In this document: in pieces, positions 6,819 to 13,897 of the stretch | Numbering within the stretch: the first letter of the stretch is position 1 | How the letters are laid out: every line of letters starts with the position of its first letter | Origin: Actinocrinis sp046724665 | Lineage (GTDB): Bacteria; Actinomycetota; Actinomycetes; Streptomycetales; Catenulisporaceae | Assembly (NCBI GenBank): GCA_046724665.1 | Contig: JBKOWZ010000009.1 | Span: forward strand, 1-26,365 | Direction of reading: 5' to 3' | DNA length: 26,365 nt | Translations under genes and position numbers: made by a program | Notes under the pieces: generated by a model | What the model was told of the DNA's origin: nothing | What the model saw: the letters and a program-made list of their open reading frames with translations, nothing else | Databases searched by the model: none

Positions 6819-7745
6819 TTACTCCGCCGGGGTCGCGGTTCCGGTCACCGTCACCGCGATGGTGTAACTGGTGCCGCGCGGCGTCGGCGTGGGCGGATGG
6901 CCGGTGCGTGCGTCGCCGCGTGTCGGTGTGGCAATGATGTTCGCCGGCAAGGACGGCGGGCCGTTGGTCGCCTCGGGCGACGGCGTCGCGCTCTCGTGCG
7001 AACTCGCCTTCGCGTCCGGCGTCGCGCTGGGACCCTGGCCGGAGCCCTGGCCTTGGCCCGCGCCGGCGCCCCCGGCATGGAGGAGACCGTCGCAGTACTG
7101 GTTGACCTTCTGCCCGTTCCCCGCCGCCGCGATCAGCGTCGCCTGCTCCGCGGCGCTGAGATGGGTACGCCAGTCGCTGCCGCCCTCGTCGGTGATCCGT
7201 CGGCAGAGCGCGATCAGAGCACTCGTAGGCACGGCGCCGTTCTTCTGCGGCCGCGTCGCCTGGCCACTGGTGGCCGGCGTTCTACTCGCGGAGGTACTCG
7301 ACGATGGGGCCTGGGTGGACGGCGCGGGGTCGCTCCCGACGCCGAGGTAGTCGTGCGCCATCCGCTGCATCCCGTCCGGCAGCACGCCCACGCTCGCGGC
7401 CGCGGTACCGGCGCCGAGCACGAGGAGCACCGCGGCGGCGAACCGCAGCACGAGCGAACCCGCTGCGGGTCGGTCGCGGGTGGCGGTTCCGGCGGCTGAG
7501 GGCGAGGGCGGCGCGGCGGCGGACTCGCGGAACGCCGTGAGCAGCGCCTCGGGGTGCGCGACGGGACCGGAGTCCGGTGCCGCCGCCAGGGCGATGAGCG
7601 TCCGCAGCGGCTCCGCGCCGGGCCCGGTGTCCCGGCCGTTCAGCAGGCGGTTGGCCGTAAGCCAGCCGATCCGCCCGGCTGCGGCGTCCCGCTGCCTCGG
7701 CCTCGCAGCGTCGGGCGAACCGCCCGGGTACTCGGTGCCGCTCAC
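6819..7745 (-). CDS. Putative membrane anti-sigma factor (single transmembrane helix)
   Basis: 308 residues. The cytoplasmic N-terminus (1 to about 92) contains LLNGRDTGPGAEPLRTLIALAAAPDSGP...EALLTAFRESA, the pattern of short membrane proteins encoded next to actinobacterial ECF sigma factors (LLDGR...LAALLAAAAAP...FR). One transmembrane helix lies at about 96-118. Outside the membrane there is a Ser/Thr/Pro linker, a short helical domain containing two cysteines (LIALCRRITDEGGSDWRTHLS...QYCDGLL), and a low-complexity tail. No zinc-binding HxxxCxxC anti-sigma motif is present. Its ATG overlaps the sigma-factor stop by 4 bp (7742-7745), which supports partnership. The anti-sigma role is inferred from position and the N-terminal pattern, not from a proven domain. 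Confidence 0.65.
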   Translation of the reverse strand: MSGTEYPGGSPDAARPRQRDAAAGRIGWLTANRLLNGRDTGPGAEPLRTLIALAAAPDSGPVAHPEALLTAFRESAAAPPSPSAAGTATRDRPAAGSLVLRFAAAVLLVLGAGTAAASVGVLPDGMQRMAHDYLGVGSDPAPSTQAPSSSTSASRTPATSGQATRPQKNGAVPTSALIALCRRITDEGGSDWRTHLSAAEQATLIAAAGNGQKVNQYCDGLLHAGGAGAGQGQGSGQGPSATPDAKASSHESATPSPEATNGPPSLPANIIATPTRGDARTGHPPTPTPRGTSYTIAVTVTGTATPAE

Positions 7746-8437
7746 GACGCCACCTCATCGACTCGATCGACTCGGCCCTTGCGGGACGTGACGTTCTCAA
7801 GGCCGACGCCCTGCTCATGTCCGTCCGGCCGGCGCGGCTCCGGCACGCCGTCGGCCAGGAACCCCGACAGGTTGCGCAGTCCGCGCATCGCGGCTATTCG
7901 GACCGCGCCCGACCGCTTGCCCAGCACCTGCGCGCTCTGCTGCGCGTCCATCCCGATGATGACGCGCAGCATCACCGCCTCGGCCTGGTTCTTCGGCAGC
8001 CGTGCTATCAGGTTCAGCGCGCGTTCGGTGGACAGCCGTTCCACCGCCTCGGCGGCGGTGTCGTTCGGCGCGGGCCGCGCGCGCGGCGCCTGCGGCGAGT
8101 CGCCGGGCAGGCCCACCGGGTCCTCCAGCCGGCGGCCGGAGCGCCGCAGCTCGTCAAGTCCGCGGTTGCGCGCCACCCGGAACAGCCACACCCGGAACCC
8201 GGCGCCGTCGCCCCGGAACGCGCGCACGTCGCGGGCCGCCTGGAGCCACGTCTCCGAGGCCACGTCCTCGGCCGCCTGGCCGACCAGCACGCGCAGATAA
8301 CGCATGATCAGCGGGTTGAGGAACGTCCACAGCTCGGCGAAGCCGTGCTCCTCGCCGCGTCGAGCCGCGTCGAGCGCGTCGTCCAAGCCGGCGACGTCCA
8401 CGCCACGTTCCTCGCTTTCGGCGCCCGGACTTCCCAT
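7742..8437 (-). CDS. ECF-type RNA polymerase sigma factor
   Basis: 231 residues from ATG 8437. A region 2 block (GFAELWTFLNPLIMRYLRVLV, AAEDVASETWLQAARDV, then FRVWLFRVARNRGLDELRR) is followed by an acidic/Pro linker. A region 4 helix-turn-helix comes next (LSTERALNLIARLPKNQAEAVMLRVIIGMDAQQSAQVLGKRSGAVRIAAMRGLRNL). These are the hallmarks of sigma-70 family ECF regulators. A C-terminal tail of about 35 residues extends past region 4. Start choice is uncertain. GTG 8401 has the better ribosome site (GAGGAA, six-base gap) and would give 219 residues; ATG 8551 lies directly after the kinase stop and would give 269. It sits between the Ser/Thr kinase and the membrane protein, suggesting control by both. 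The target promoters cannot be read from here. Confidence 0.87.
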   Translation of the reverse strand: MGSPGAESEERGVDVAGLDDALDAARRGEEHGFAELWTFLNPLIMRYLRVLVGQAAEDVASETWLQAARDVRAFRGDGAGFRVWLFRVARNRGLDELRRSGRRLEDPVGLPGDSPQAPRARPAPNDTAAEAVERLSTERALNLIARLPKNQAEAVMLRVIIGMDAQQSAQVLGKRSGAVRIAAMRGLRNLSGFLADGVPEPRRPDGHEQGVGLENVTSRKGRVDRVDEVAS

Positions 8438-8559
8438 GCGCGCGCGGCGACCGACGCCGCGCGAACCCGGCCACACACGATACCCAGCCGTCAGCGTCCC
8501 CGTGCCGCGCCCCCGGACTGTCGCGCCGGCCGCCGCCTGATCGATCGCCATCGCCCGCG

Positions 8560-10170
8560 TCAGCCGCCGTTGCCGGGCAGGCTGGCGAACAGCCGCCGCA
8601 GCTCGCCGTTCAGCAGGTTCGCCGCGGACGCCGAGATCCGGCCCGCCGAAGCGTCGCCGGAGATCTGCCGCTCGATGTCCGAGATCGTGTTGTCCACGGT
8701 GCGCCACTGCCTCTTTCCGCCGTTGTCCTGCGCAGCCGCGATGGCGTGCTGAAGGTCGCCGAGCGAGCTGATCAGGTCCTGCCCGGCGCTCGCCCGCAAC
8801 GTCTCGGGGCCCTGTGCGATCAACGCCTGGACCTGGCCGGAGAGCGCTTGCACGTAGCCGATCAGGTTGCCGGCCGGATTCGGCAGCGACGGGATCCCGG
8901 TCGTCGTCGCGGATCGGCTCGGCGACGCGGCCGACGCGGCGGCCGACGTGCTCGGCAACGTGACGACGTCCACGCCGGACGTCGCGGAGGCCGTCGCCGT
9001 GCCGGTGCCCGTGCTCGAACTCGTGGCCGTGCTCTGCGCGGTGGACGTGCCGCCGCCGCTCGTCGCGTGAGCCAGTCCCAGGATCAGCAGCACGATGGCG
9101 ACCAGCGCGGCCAGCAGCAGCCCGATGGGAAGCAGCCTGCGCCGATCGATCCCGCTGCTGACACCCGCGTGCCGCCCGGCGGAGCGAGGCGTACTGGCGG
9201 CTGCTGTGGTGGCGGCGTCGGGAGCGTCGGTGTCCGCGGGTTCGGGGTCCGAAACGTCGAACAGCGGCAGCATCTGCGTCGTGTTGCCGTCTTGCAGCAC
9301 TTCGTCCGCGAGCGTGGGCACGGGTGCGGTCTCGCGCACGGGCTTGGCAATGTACGGCGCGAGCGTTTCGGCGGCCTGCGCGGCGGTGGGGCGCTGAGCC
9401 GGATCCTTCGACAGGCAGGCGAGGTAGAACGCGCTGATGTCCCGCGGCAGCCCTTGAACCTCGAGCGGGGGAGGCGCGGCGTGCAGGTGGGCGTGGCTGA
9501 GCCAGGTGACGTCCCTGTCCCGGTACGGCGGCTGGCCGGTCAAGCACCAGTGCAGTACACACCCGAGCGCGTATACGTCCGACGCGGGCAGCGCGCCGTC
9601 TCCGGCCAGCTGCTCGGGCGCCATGCACACCGGAGTGCCGACGGTCTGGCCGTCTACGGTGCCCTCCTCCAACGCGGCCTGGGCGATCCCGAAATCCAGC
9701 AGCTTGGCGCCGAGGTCGGTGAGCATCACGTTGGCCGGGGTCACGTCCCGGTGCACGATGCCGGCCCGATGCGCGGCGGTCAGCGCGTCGGCGAGCTGCC
9801 CGCACACCGAAAGCGCTTCGGGCCAGTCCAGCGGGCCCTCGACCAGCCGTGCCGCCAGGCTGACGCCGTCCAGCAGTTCCGTGATCAGCACCGGCTGGAC
9901 CGTTCCGTCAAGGCCCGGCGTCTCCAGGAAGTCGAACACGACGATGATGTGCGGATGGGCCAGAGCGGCCAGCGCGCGTGCCTCCCGCCTCAGCTGTTCG
10001 CGCTCACCCAGATCGATCGCCGCGGGACCCGACAGCACCTTGAGCGCGACCTGTCGGCCCAGCGTCTCGTCGGCCGCGGCCCACACCGTCGCACTCGCCC
10101 CCGAGCCGAGCGGGTGCAACAGGCGGTACCGCTCGGCGATGAGCCCGTCCGGCGCGACCACTGTCACCAC
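8560..10170 (-). CDS. Membrane Ser/Thr protein kinase with extracellular helical domain
   Basis: 536 residues. The Hanks-type kinase domain covers about 14-275: glycine loop LGSGASATVW (21-30), VALK with K44, C-helix E63, HRDVTPANV with catalytic D142 and metal-binding N147, DFG at 159-161, and APEQ at 184-187. Position 144, usually Lys in HRDxKPxN, is Thr; this also occurs in apparently active bacterial kinases. An Ala/Thr/Asp-rich juxtamembrane segment leads to a transmembrane helix at about 347-366, and then a Ser/Thr-rich stalk. The outer domain of about 100 residues consists of amphipathic helices (LIGYVQALSGQVQALI...SAGRISASAANLLNGELRRL) and resembles FIMAH-like domains. GTG 10170 begins at the edge of a strong hairpin. 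The kinase precedes a sigma factor in the same direction, so phospho-control of that sigma is a reasonable inference. Confidence 0.93.
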   Translation of the reverse strand: MVTVVAPDGLIAERYRLLHPLGSGASATVWAAADETLGRQVALKVLSGPAAIDLGEREQLRREARALAALAHPHIIVVFDFLETPGLDGTVQPVLITELLDGVSLAARLVEGPLDWPEALSVCGQLADALTAAHRAGIVHRDVTPANVMLTDLGAKLLDFGIAQAALEEGTVDGQTVGTPVCMAPEQLAGDGALPASDVYALGCVLHWCLTGQPPYRDRDVTWLSHAHLHAAPPPLEVQGLPRDISAFYLACLSKDPAQRPTAAQAAETLAPYIAKPVRETAPVPTLADEVLQDGNTTQMLPLFDVSDPEPADTDAPDAATTAAASTPRSAGRHAGVSSGIDRRRLLPIGLLLAALVAIVLLILGLAHATSGGGTSTAQSTATSSSTGTGTATASATSGVDVVTLPSTSAAASAASPSRSATTTGIPSLPNPAGNLIGYVQALSGQVQALIAQGPETLRASAGQDLISSLGDLQHAIAAAQDNGGKRQWRTVDNTISDIERQISGDASAGRISASAANLLNGELRRLFASLPGNGG

Positions 10171-10194
10171 GACATCACCCGCGGTGACAGTGGT
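10157..10194 (-). promoter_or_regulatory. 12-bp inverted repeat enclosing the kinase ribosome site
   Basis: ACCACTGTCACC (10157-10168) and GGTGACAGTGGT (10183-10194) are perfectly complementary with a 14-base spacer. In the kinase mRNA the spacer becomes the loop and holds GGGTGATG, the likely ribosome site. The GTG start codon (10170-10168) straddles loop and stem. It can act as an RNA hairpin controlling translation or as a DNA operator. Confidence 0.55.
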
Positions 10195-10221
10195 GCTATT
10201 CGCTGGGGTGTTATTCGCTGG
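10192..10221. repeat. Tandem direct repeat, 2 x 15 bp
   Basis: GGTGCTATTCGCTGG (10192-10206) is followed immediately by GGTGTTATTCGCTGG (10207-10221), 14 of 15 identical. It lies in the 5' region of the kinase gene and overlaps the outer arm of the inverted repeat by three bases. It may be a two-site regulator target or a simple local duplication. The rest of the 10222-10350 spacer holds nothing I can name. Confidence 0.6.
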
Positions 10222-10350
10222 GCCGCCGCTCGCCGACTGATGGTGCCTATCTGTGGACGCTGGTGCATGACGAGAGAGTCGTTACAGGCTCCGTGTGTGT
10301 TACCTCTTGAGGTGGCGCGGCGCCTGCGTAATCGGCGGTTGCTGGTTGCG

Positions 10351-11337
10351 CTAGTTCGCGCCCTGAAGCGCGGTCACTCCGGCGGAGATGTTCCGGCGCC
10401 ACTGCTCGAAGGCCGGGACGTCGCCGACGGCGGCGGTCGAGGCGGGACGGGCCTTGCTGAAGACCTCCCTGGCCTGCTCCGGGGTCGCCCCGACCAGCAC
10501 CTTGGTCGCCAGCCCGGTGTGCGCGGTGACCAGGCCGGTCTCCACGCGGGCCGAAGCGGCGAAGACGCTGCCCTGCGCCACCTGGGGGGCGTACTCGCCG
10601 GCCCGGCGGATGAAGGTCTGCAATTCCGCCTCGTCCACCGAGCCGGCGTAGGTCGAGGCCAGGCCGGAGCCGGCGTACAGGTCGGCGCGCCGCGACTCGG
10701 GGAACTTCTCGATCATGTCCGCGACCAGGTCGGGGTCGGCGCCGCCGACGAACCACATGGCCCGCCCGATGCCCTGGTCGATCGCGCGGTCGGCGAACCA
10801 GGAGGGGCCCTCGCCCGGCCACGGGAAGTTCTTCTCGCGGTACTGCTGGTGCACGTACTTGTCGGTCTTGAAGTAGGCCTGGTGGAAGCCGTACCCGTCG
10901 AGGACGAGCCAGCGGAAGATCGGATCTGGTACGCCGGCGTCCAGCACCTTCCAGCGGAAGCGCGGCAGCCGGGCCATCGCCCAGCCGACCCCGACGTAGA
11001 TCATGTAGACGTGGCCGTCGGTCCGTCCGTCGAGGAAGTCGGCGACATGGTGGGTGTGGCCGAACGGCATCCCGTCGCGAATCGCGAAGGCCATCCCCGC
11101 GCCCTCGTACGCGAAGCCGCGGAACTGCCACGGCAGCTGCGCGATCCCCTCCTGCGCCTCGGCGGCGTCGCGGGCCGCGGCGGCGCGCGCGTAGCCCTGC
11201 ATGAACATCTTGCCGGTGTTCTCCAGCAGCTCACGGGCCTGCGGGCTCTTCACATGGAAGCCGCGCTTCGCGAAGCTCCCGGACGACTCGCTCGGCGTGA
11301 TCATTCGGCCCCTGAGGGCTCCCCACGTGCTGGGCAA
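10351..11337 (-). CDS. DUF1702 family protein
   Basis: 328 residues, recognised from the family pattern: LRGRMITPSES...FAKRGFHVKSPQARELLENTGKMFMQGYARAAAA near the N-terminus, then RGFAYEGAGMAFAIRDG (about 92-108) and the Tyr/Trp-rich centre HVYMIYVGVGWAMARLPR...DGYGFHQAYFK. No signal peptide or membrane helix is visible. Homologues occur beside enediyne polyketide genes, but their biochemical function is not established as far as I know, and no such genes are present here. The start is TTG 11337, chosen because homologues keep the upstream LRxRMITP segment and because AAAGGA lies eight bases upstream; ATG 11304 would cut into that segment. It is transcribed divergently from the AraC regulator, which may control it. 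Confidence 0.85.
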   Translation of the reverse strand: MPSTWGALRGRMITPSESSGSFAKRGFHVKSPQARELLENTGKMFMQGYARAAAARDAAEAQEGIAQLPWQFRGFAYEGAGMAFAIRDGMPFGHTHHVADFLDGRTDGHVYMIYVGVGWAMARLPRFRWKVLDAGVPDPIFRWLVLDGYGFHQAYFKTDKYVHQQYREKNFPWPGEGPSWFADRAIDQGIGRAMWFVGGADPDLVADMIEKFPESRRADLYAGSGLASTYAGSVDEAELQTFIRRAGEYAPQVAQGSVFAASARVETGLVTAHTGLATKVLVGATPEQAREVFSKARPASTAAVGDVPAFEQWRRNISAGVTALQGAN

Positions 11338-11381
11338 GGTAGCTGTCCTTTCGGCGTGCCTGAACGCTCAGGGCAGGGCTT

Positions 11382-11400
11382 CGCGGTGCAGCGCACCGCG
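11382..11400. promoter_or_regulatory. Candidate operator: 8-bp inverted repeat in divergent promoter
   Basis: CGCGGTGC (11382-11389) and GCACCGCG (11393-11400) are a perfect inverted repeat with a 3-base spacer. It lies in the 178-bp gap between the DUF1702 and AraC genes. The binding protein is unknown. Confidence 0.45.
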
Positions 11401-11444
11401 CTCTACTCTCGCCGGGGGTTGAAGATTCGACAAGACGGAAATAG

Positions 11445-11460
11445 CTCGATTACTATCGAG
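11445..11460. promoter_or_regulatory. Candidate operator: CTCGAT-N4-ATCGAG
   Basis: Perfect 6-bp arms (11445-11450 and 11455-11460) in the only AT-richer stretch of the divergent spacer, about 55 bp upstream of the AraC start. A plausible regulator or promoter site; no protein can be assigned. Confidence 0.45.
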
Positions 11461-11496
11461 AAAATCTCACGGACGCGGTGCTCGACGGACGCTGAC

Positions 11497-11530
11497 CAAT
11501 GGACCCAGTGAGTCAATGGACACTGTGAGC
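11497..11530 (+). repeat. 17-bp imperfect tandem repeat across the AraC start codon
   Basis: CAATGGACCCAGTGAGT (11497-11513) is followed directly by CAATGGACACTGTGAGC (11514-11530), with 14 of 17 positions identical. The second copy contains the chosen start ATG 11516; the first contains an out-of-frame ATG 17 bp earlier. AraC-type proteins often bind tandem direct repeats, so autoregulation is possible. Confidence 0.6.
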
Positions 11531-12466
11531 AGGCTGATACGGCTGGCCCGGCCCCAGGGCAGCGTCGATGTGCGCTGCCTGCTGGCGGGCCAGATCGTGC
11601 GGGACCATCCGGCCCGGCGTCCCGGGAAGCCGGAGTTCCACCTGCTGTTGCGGGGGCGGTGCACCATCGAGTACCGCGACCGCAGGATCCTGATGCGTGC
11701 CGGGGACGTCGTGCTGTTCCCGCACGGCGGGGCGCACAAGGTCCGGGTCGAGTACGGCGACGTGCCGGTCGAGGCGGTCGAGAAGCCCGGGGCCGCGTTT
11801 CCGACGCTGCGCTCGGTGGCGGGCGAGACCGAGGTCGATCTGTTCTGCGGGCACTTCACGCTCGCGCCCGGCGCGGGGGAGCTGCTGTTCCGGACGCTGC
11901 CCGAACCGCTGCACGTCTCCTTCGGCACCAGTGCGGACAACCCGGTCCGGATGCTCAGTGAGCTGATGCGGCAGGAGGCCCAGGCCGACGGGCCCGGTGC
12001 CGCGGCCGTCGTGTCGTCCCTCTGCGACGCTCTGCTGGCGATGGTGCTGCGCAGCTCGCCGGGCCGGCGGGTCTCGGACGACGTGCTGTGGACCGCGGTG
12101 GACGACGAGGCGGTCATCGACGTGATCGACGCGGTGCTGCGCGAGCCGGGGCGGGACTGGAGCATCGCGGACTTCGCCAGCCGCGCCGCGATGTCGCGCG
12201 CCACGTTCATCCGCCGGTTCAGCGGCGCCACCGGCATGGCCGTCGGGGAGTTCATGACCGGGCTGCGCATGGCCATCGCCGCCGACATGCTCGCCGACGG
12301 CGACCGCTCGGTCAGCGCCGTCGCCGCCGCGGTCGGCTACCGCTCCGAGTCCGCCTTCGGCCGGGCGTTCCGCCTGGCGACCGCGACGACACCGGCCCGG
12401 TTCCGGGCCAGCGCGCGCCCCGCCGCCCCGCAGCGGCGGCCGCGCAACAGCCAGGCCGTGGACTAG
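11516..12466 (+). CDS. AraC-family transcriptional regulator with N-terminal cupin
   Basis: 316 residues. The N-terminal cupin-type ligand domain (about 20-190) shows FHLLLRGRCTIEYRDRRILMRAGDVVLFPHGGAHKV, the pattern of the cupin_6 AraC subgroup. The C-terminal region (about 205-300) holds two helix-turn-helix units: WSIADFASRAAMSRATFIRRFSGATGMAVGEFMTGLRMAIAADML, then SVSAVAAAVGYRSESAFGRAFRLATATTPARFR, a standard AraC signature. A tail rich in Ala, Pro and Arg follows. The effector and targets are unknown. The gene is divergent from the DUF1702 gene, and the shared spacer contains two inverted repeats and a direct repeat. Confidence 0.93.
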   Translation: MDTVSRLIRLARPQGSVDVRCLLAGQIVRDHPARRPGKPEFHLLLRGRCTIEYRDRRILMRAGDVVLFPHGGAHKVRVEYGDVPVEAVEKPGAAFPTLRSVAGETEVDLFCGHFTLAPGAGELLFRTLPEPLHVSFGTSADNPVRMLSELMRQEAQADGPGAAAVVSSLCDALLAMVLRSSPGRRVSDDVLWTAVDDEAVIDVIDAVLREPGRDWSIADFASRAAMSRATFIRRFSGATGMAVGEFMTGLRMAIAADMLADGDRSVSAVAAAVGYRSESAFGRAFRLATATTPARFRASARPAAPQRRPRNSQAVD

Positions 12467-12504
12467 AGCGGAGCACTAGATACTGCGACGGTCTGCGCCG
12501 GACT

Positions 12505-12514
12505 GAAACTTTCG
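12505..12514. promoter_or_regulatory. Xylanase-box-like palindrome GAAACTTTCG, copy 1
   Basis: GAAACTTTCG at 12505-12514 matches 10 of 11 bases of the CGAAANTTTCG inverted repeat described upstream of Streptomyces xylanase genes. It lies about 220 bp upstream of the CBM2 metalloprotease in a 268-bp gap that otherwise shows only a small CGGTAACCG palindrome near 12694. A second copy lies upstream of the esterase gene. Confidence 0.5.
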
Positions 12515-12734
12515 ACATGGCAACGCCTCAGGCTGCGTGGACACGGCGGCCTGTCAGCCTTCGTTGACGCCCTGGCGCCCTCGCAGCATGCTGCCGTGCG
12601 CAAGGCTCTGCTCAAACCTGCCGCGCCGCTTTGGCAGGCGGCGCCACATCGTTCGAGTCCAAGGGCACCTGGACTGGCGAGTTCGCGACAGCGGTAACCG
12701 TCGCTCCACGCCATCTTCACATGGAGATTCTCAG

Positions 12735-13823
12735 GTGCACCCACAACGGAATCAGCAGCGCGTACGCAGAGGCCTGATCGCCGCGGCCACGGCCGCCGGC
12801 CTCGTCGGCACCACGGCAGTCACCATGGCCTCCGGGCACGCGGCCACCGTCGGCTGTCAGGTGGCCTACACCGTCGGCTCGCAGTGGGCCGGCGGCTTCG
12901 GCGCCAACGTGAACATCACGAACCTCGGCGCGCCGATCAACGGCTGGACCCTGCGATGGAGCTTCGGCGCAGGGCAGACGGTCACCCAGCTGTGGAACGG
13001 CAGCTACACGCAGTCCGGCGCGCAGGTCACGGTGACCAACGCCGCCTACAACGCCTCGCTGGCCACCGGCGGCAGCGCCGCCTTCGGGTTCAACGGCACG
13101 TGGGGCTCCAGCAACCCGTCGCCGACCGGCTTCACCCTCAACGGCGCCGCCTGCACCGGCACCGTCTCGACCGGTTCCGGCACGCCGTCACCGTCGCCGA
13201 CCAGGTCGTCCGCGTCACCCTCGCCGTCGGCCTCCGCTTCGCCGTCGCCGTCACCGAGCGCCACGCCGACCTCCGGCTCGCCGCCGTCGCGCACGGTGCG
13301 CGTCTTCTGGCTCAAGCCCAACGACAAGGCGTACGACCCCGCGTACCCCAACGGGATCACCAGCGTCATGCTGGAGGCTCAGCGCTTCTTCAAGCAGCAG
13401 CTCGGCAAGACGTTCACGCTCAACGACCCGACCGTCGAAGTGGTCAACGGACTGCACGACACCAACTGGTACATCACCAACAACTGCACCGGCACCGACC
13501 ACTACTGGTGCGTGGTGTTCAACATGCAGGCCGAGTTGCAGCAGCGCTTCGGCCTTAAGGCGCCGGACAGCCGATGGCTCAACGTCGGCGAGATCAGCGC
13601 CGAGGAGGTCGGGCAGTCCGGTGGTGGCGGTGGTGGCGGCTCGGTGATCCTGAGCGGTCACGACGCCGACGGCGCGGCCGGCAAGAACGGGCCGATGAAC
13701 CGCTGGTACGGCGGGATGGTGCACGAACTCGGGCACGCATTCGGCTTGCCGGACGCCAGCTCCACCGACGGCACCTGCATGTCGGCCTCGCTCTACGACT
13801 ACCCGAACTGCGTCTTCAACTAG
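12735..13823 (+). CDS. Secreted CBM2 protein with zinc metallopeptidase domain, possibly truncated
   Basis: 362 residues from GTG 12735, chosen because a signal peptide starts there (QRVRRGLIAAATAAGL...SGHA, cleavage after about A37) and GGAG lies eight bases upstream. The frame is open back to 12537, but that part is not protein-like. A CBM2 cellulose/chitin-binding module spans about 38-142 (W51, W71, W87 and the terminal TGFTLNGAAC). A Pro/Ser linker follows (150-185), and then a peptidase domain with HELGHAFGLPD (H330, E331, H334, D340) and a possible Met-turn at CMSAS (M349), a metzincin-like arrangement. After the TAG stop the same frame continues for 16 sensible codons (TQKNGMLNGPYGSFLS) to TGA at 13872, so the C-terminus may have been shortened. 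The substrate is unknown. Confidence 0.85.
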   Translation: MHPQRNQQRVRRGLIAAATAAGLVGTTAVTMASGHAATVGCQVAYTVGSQWAGGFGANVNITNLGAPINGWTLRWSFGAGQTVTQLWNGSYTQSGAQVTVTNAAYNASLATGGSAAFGFNGTWGSSNPSPTGFTLNGAACTGTVSTGSGTPSPSPTRSSASPSPSASASPSPSPSATPTSGSPPSRTVRVFWLKPNDKAYDPAYPNGITSVMLEAQRFFKQQLGKTFTLNDPTVEVVNGLHDTNWYITNNCTGTDHYWCVVFNMQAELQQRFGLKAPDSRWLNVGEISAEEVGQSGGGGGGGSVILSGHDADGAAGKNGPMNRWYGGMVHELGHAFGLPDASSTDGTCMSASLYDYPNCVFN

Positions 13824-13874
13824 ACGCAGAAGAACGGGATGCTCAACGGCCCGTACGGCAGCTTCCTGTCCTGA
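13824..13874 (+). other. In-frame continuation of the metallopeptidase after TAG
   Basis: From the TAG at 13821-13823 the same frame reads TQKNGMLNGPYGSFLS and then TGA (13872-13874). The segment keeps a G/C bias at third positions and looks like a normal protein end. It is either the lost tail after a nonsense change (for example CAG to TAG) or a readthrough extension. Confidence 0.55.
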
Positions 13875-13887
13875 GGCGGGTACGGCA

Positions 13888-13897
13888 GAAACTTTCG
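13888..13897. promoter_or_regulatory. Xylanase-box-like palindrome GAAACTTTCG, copy 2
   Basis: Identical decamer to the one at 12505-12514, placed between the metallopeptidase and esterase genes. Shared presence upstream of two secreted CBM2 proteins suggests common control by a plant-polysaccharide-responsive regulator. Confidence 0.5.

Noticed and set aside
8552..9805. Very long minus-strand open frame running from within the kinase gene into the sigma factor
   Set aside because: Upstream of the sigma-factor start it is an Arg/Ala-rich out-of-frame reading of the kinase gene. The kinase motifs are intact in the other frame, so this is not a fusion.
8746..11511. 921-codon plus-strand open frame antisense to the kinase and DUF1702 genes
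   Set aside because: Composition is that of a high-GC shadow frame with no recognisable domain; the minus-strand genes explain the region.
12537..12734. N-terminal extension of the CBM2 metallopeptidase to an upstream ATG
   Set aside because: The extra 66 residues precede a clear signal peptide and have mixed third-base composition; GTG 12735 has a ribosome site at correct spacing.
13147..13300. Short tandem repeats in DNA of the linker regions (also near 14990-15060)
   Set aside because: They encode Pro/Ser/Ala linkers of CBM2 proteins and reflect amino-acid repetition, not a mobile or CRISPR repeat.
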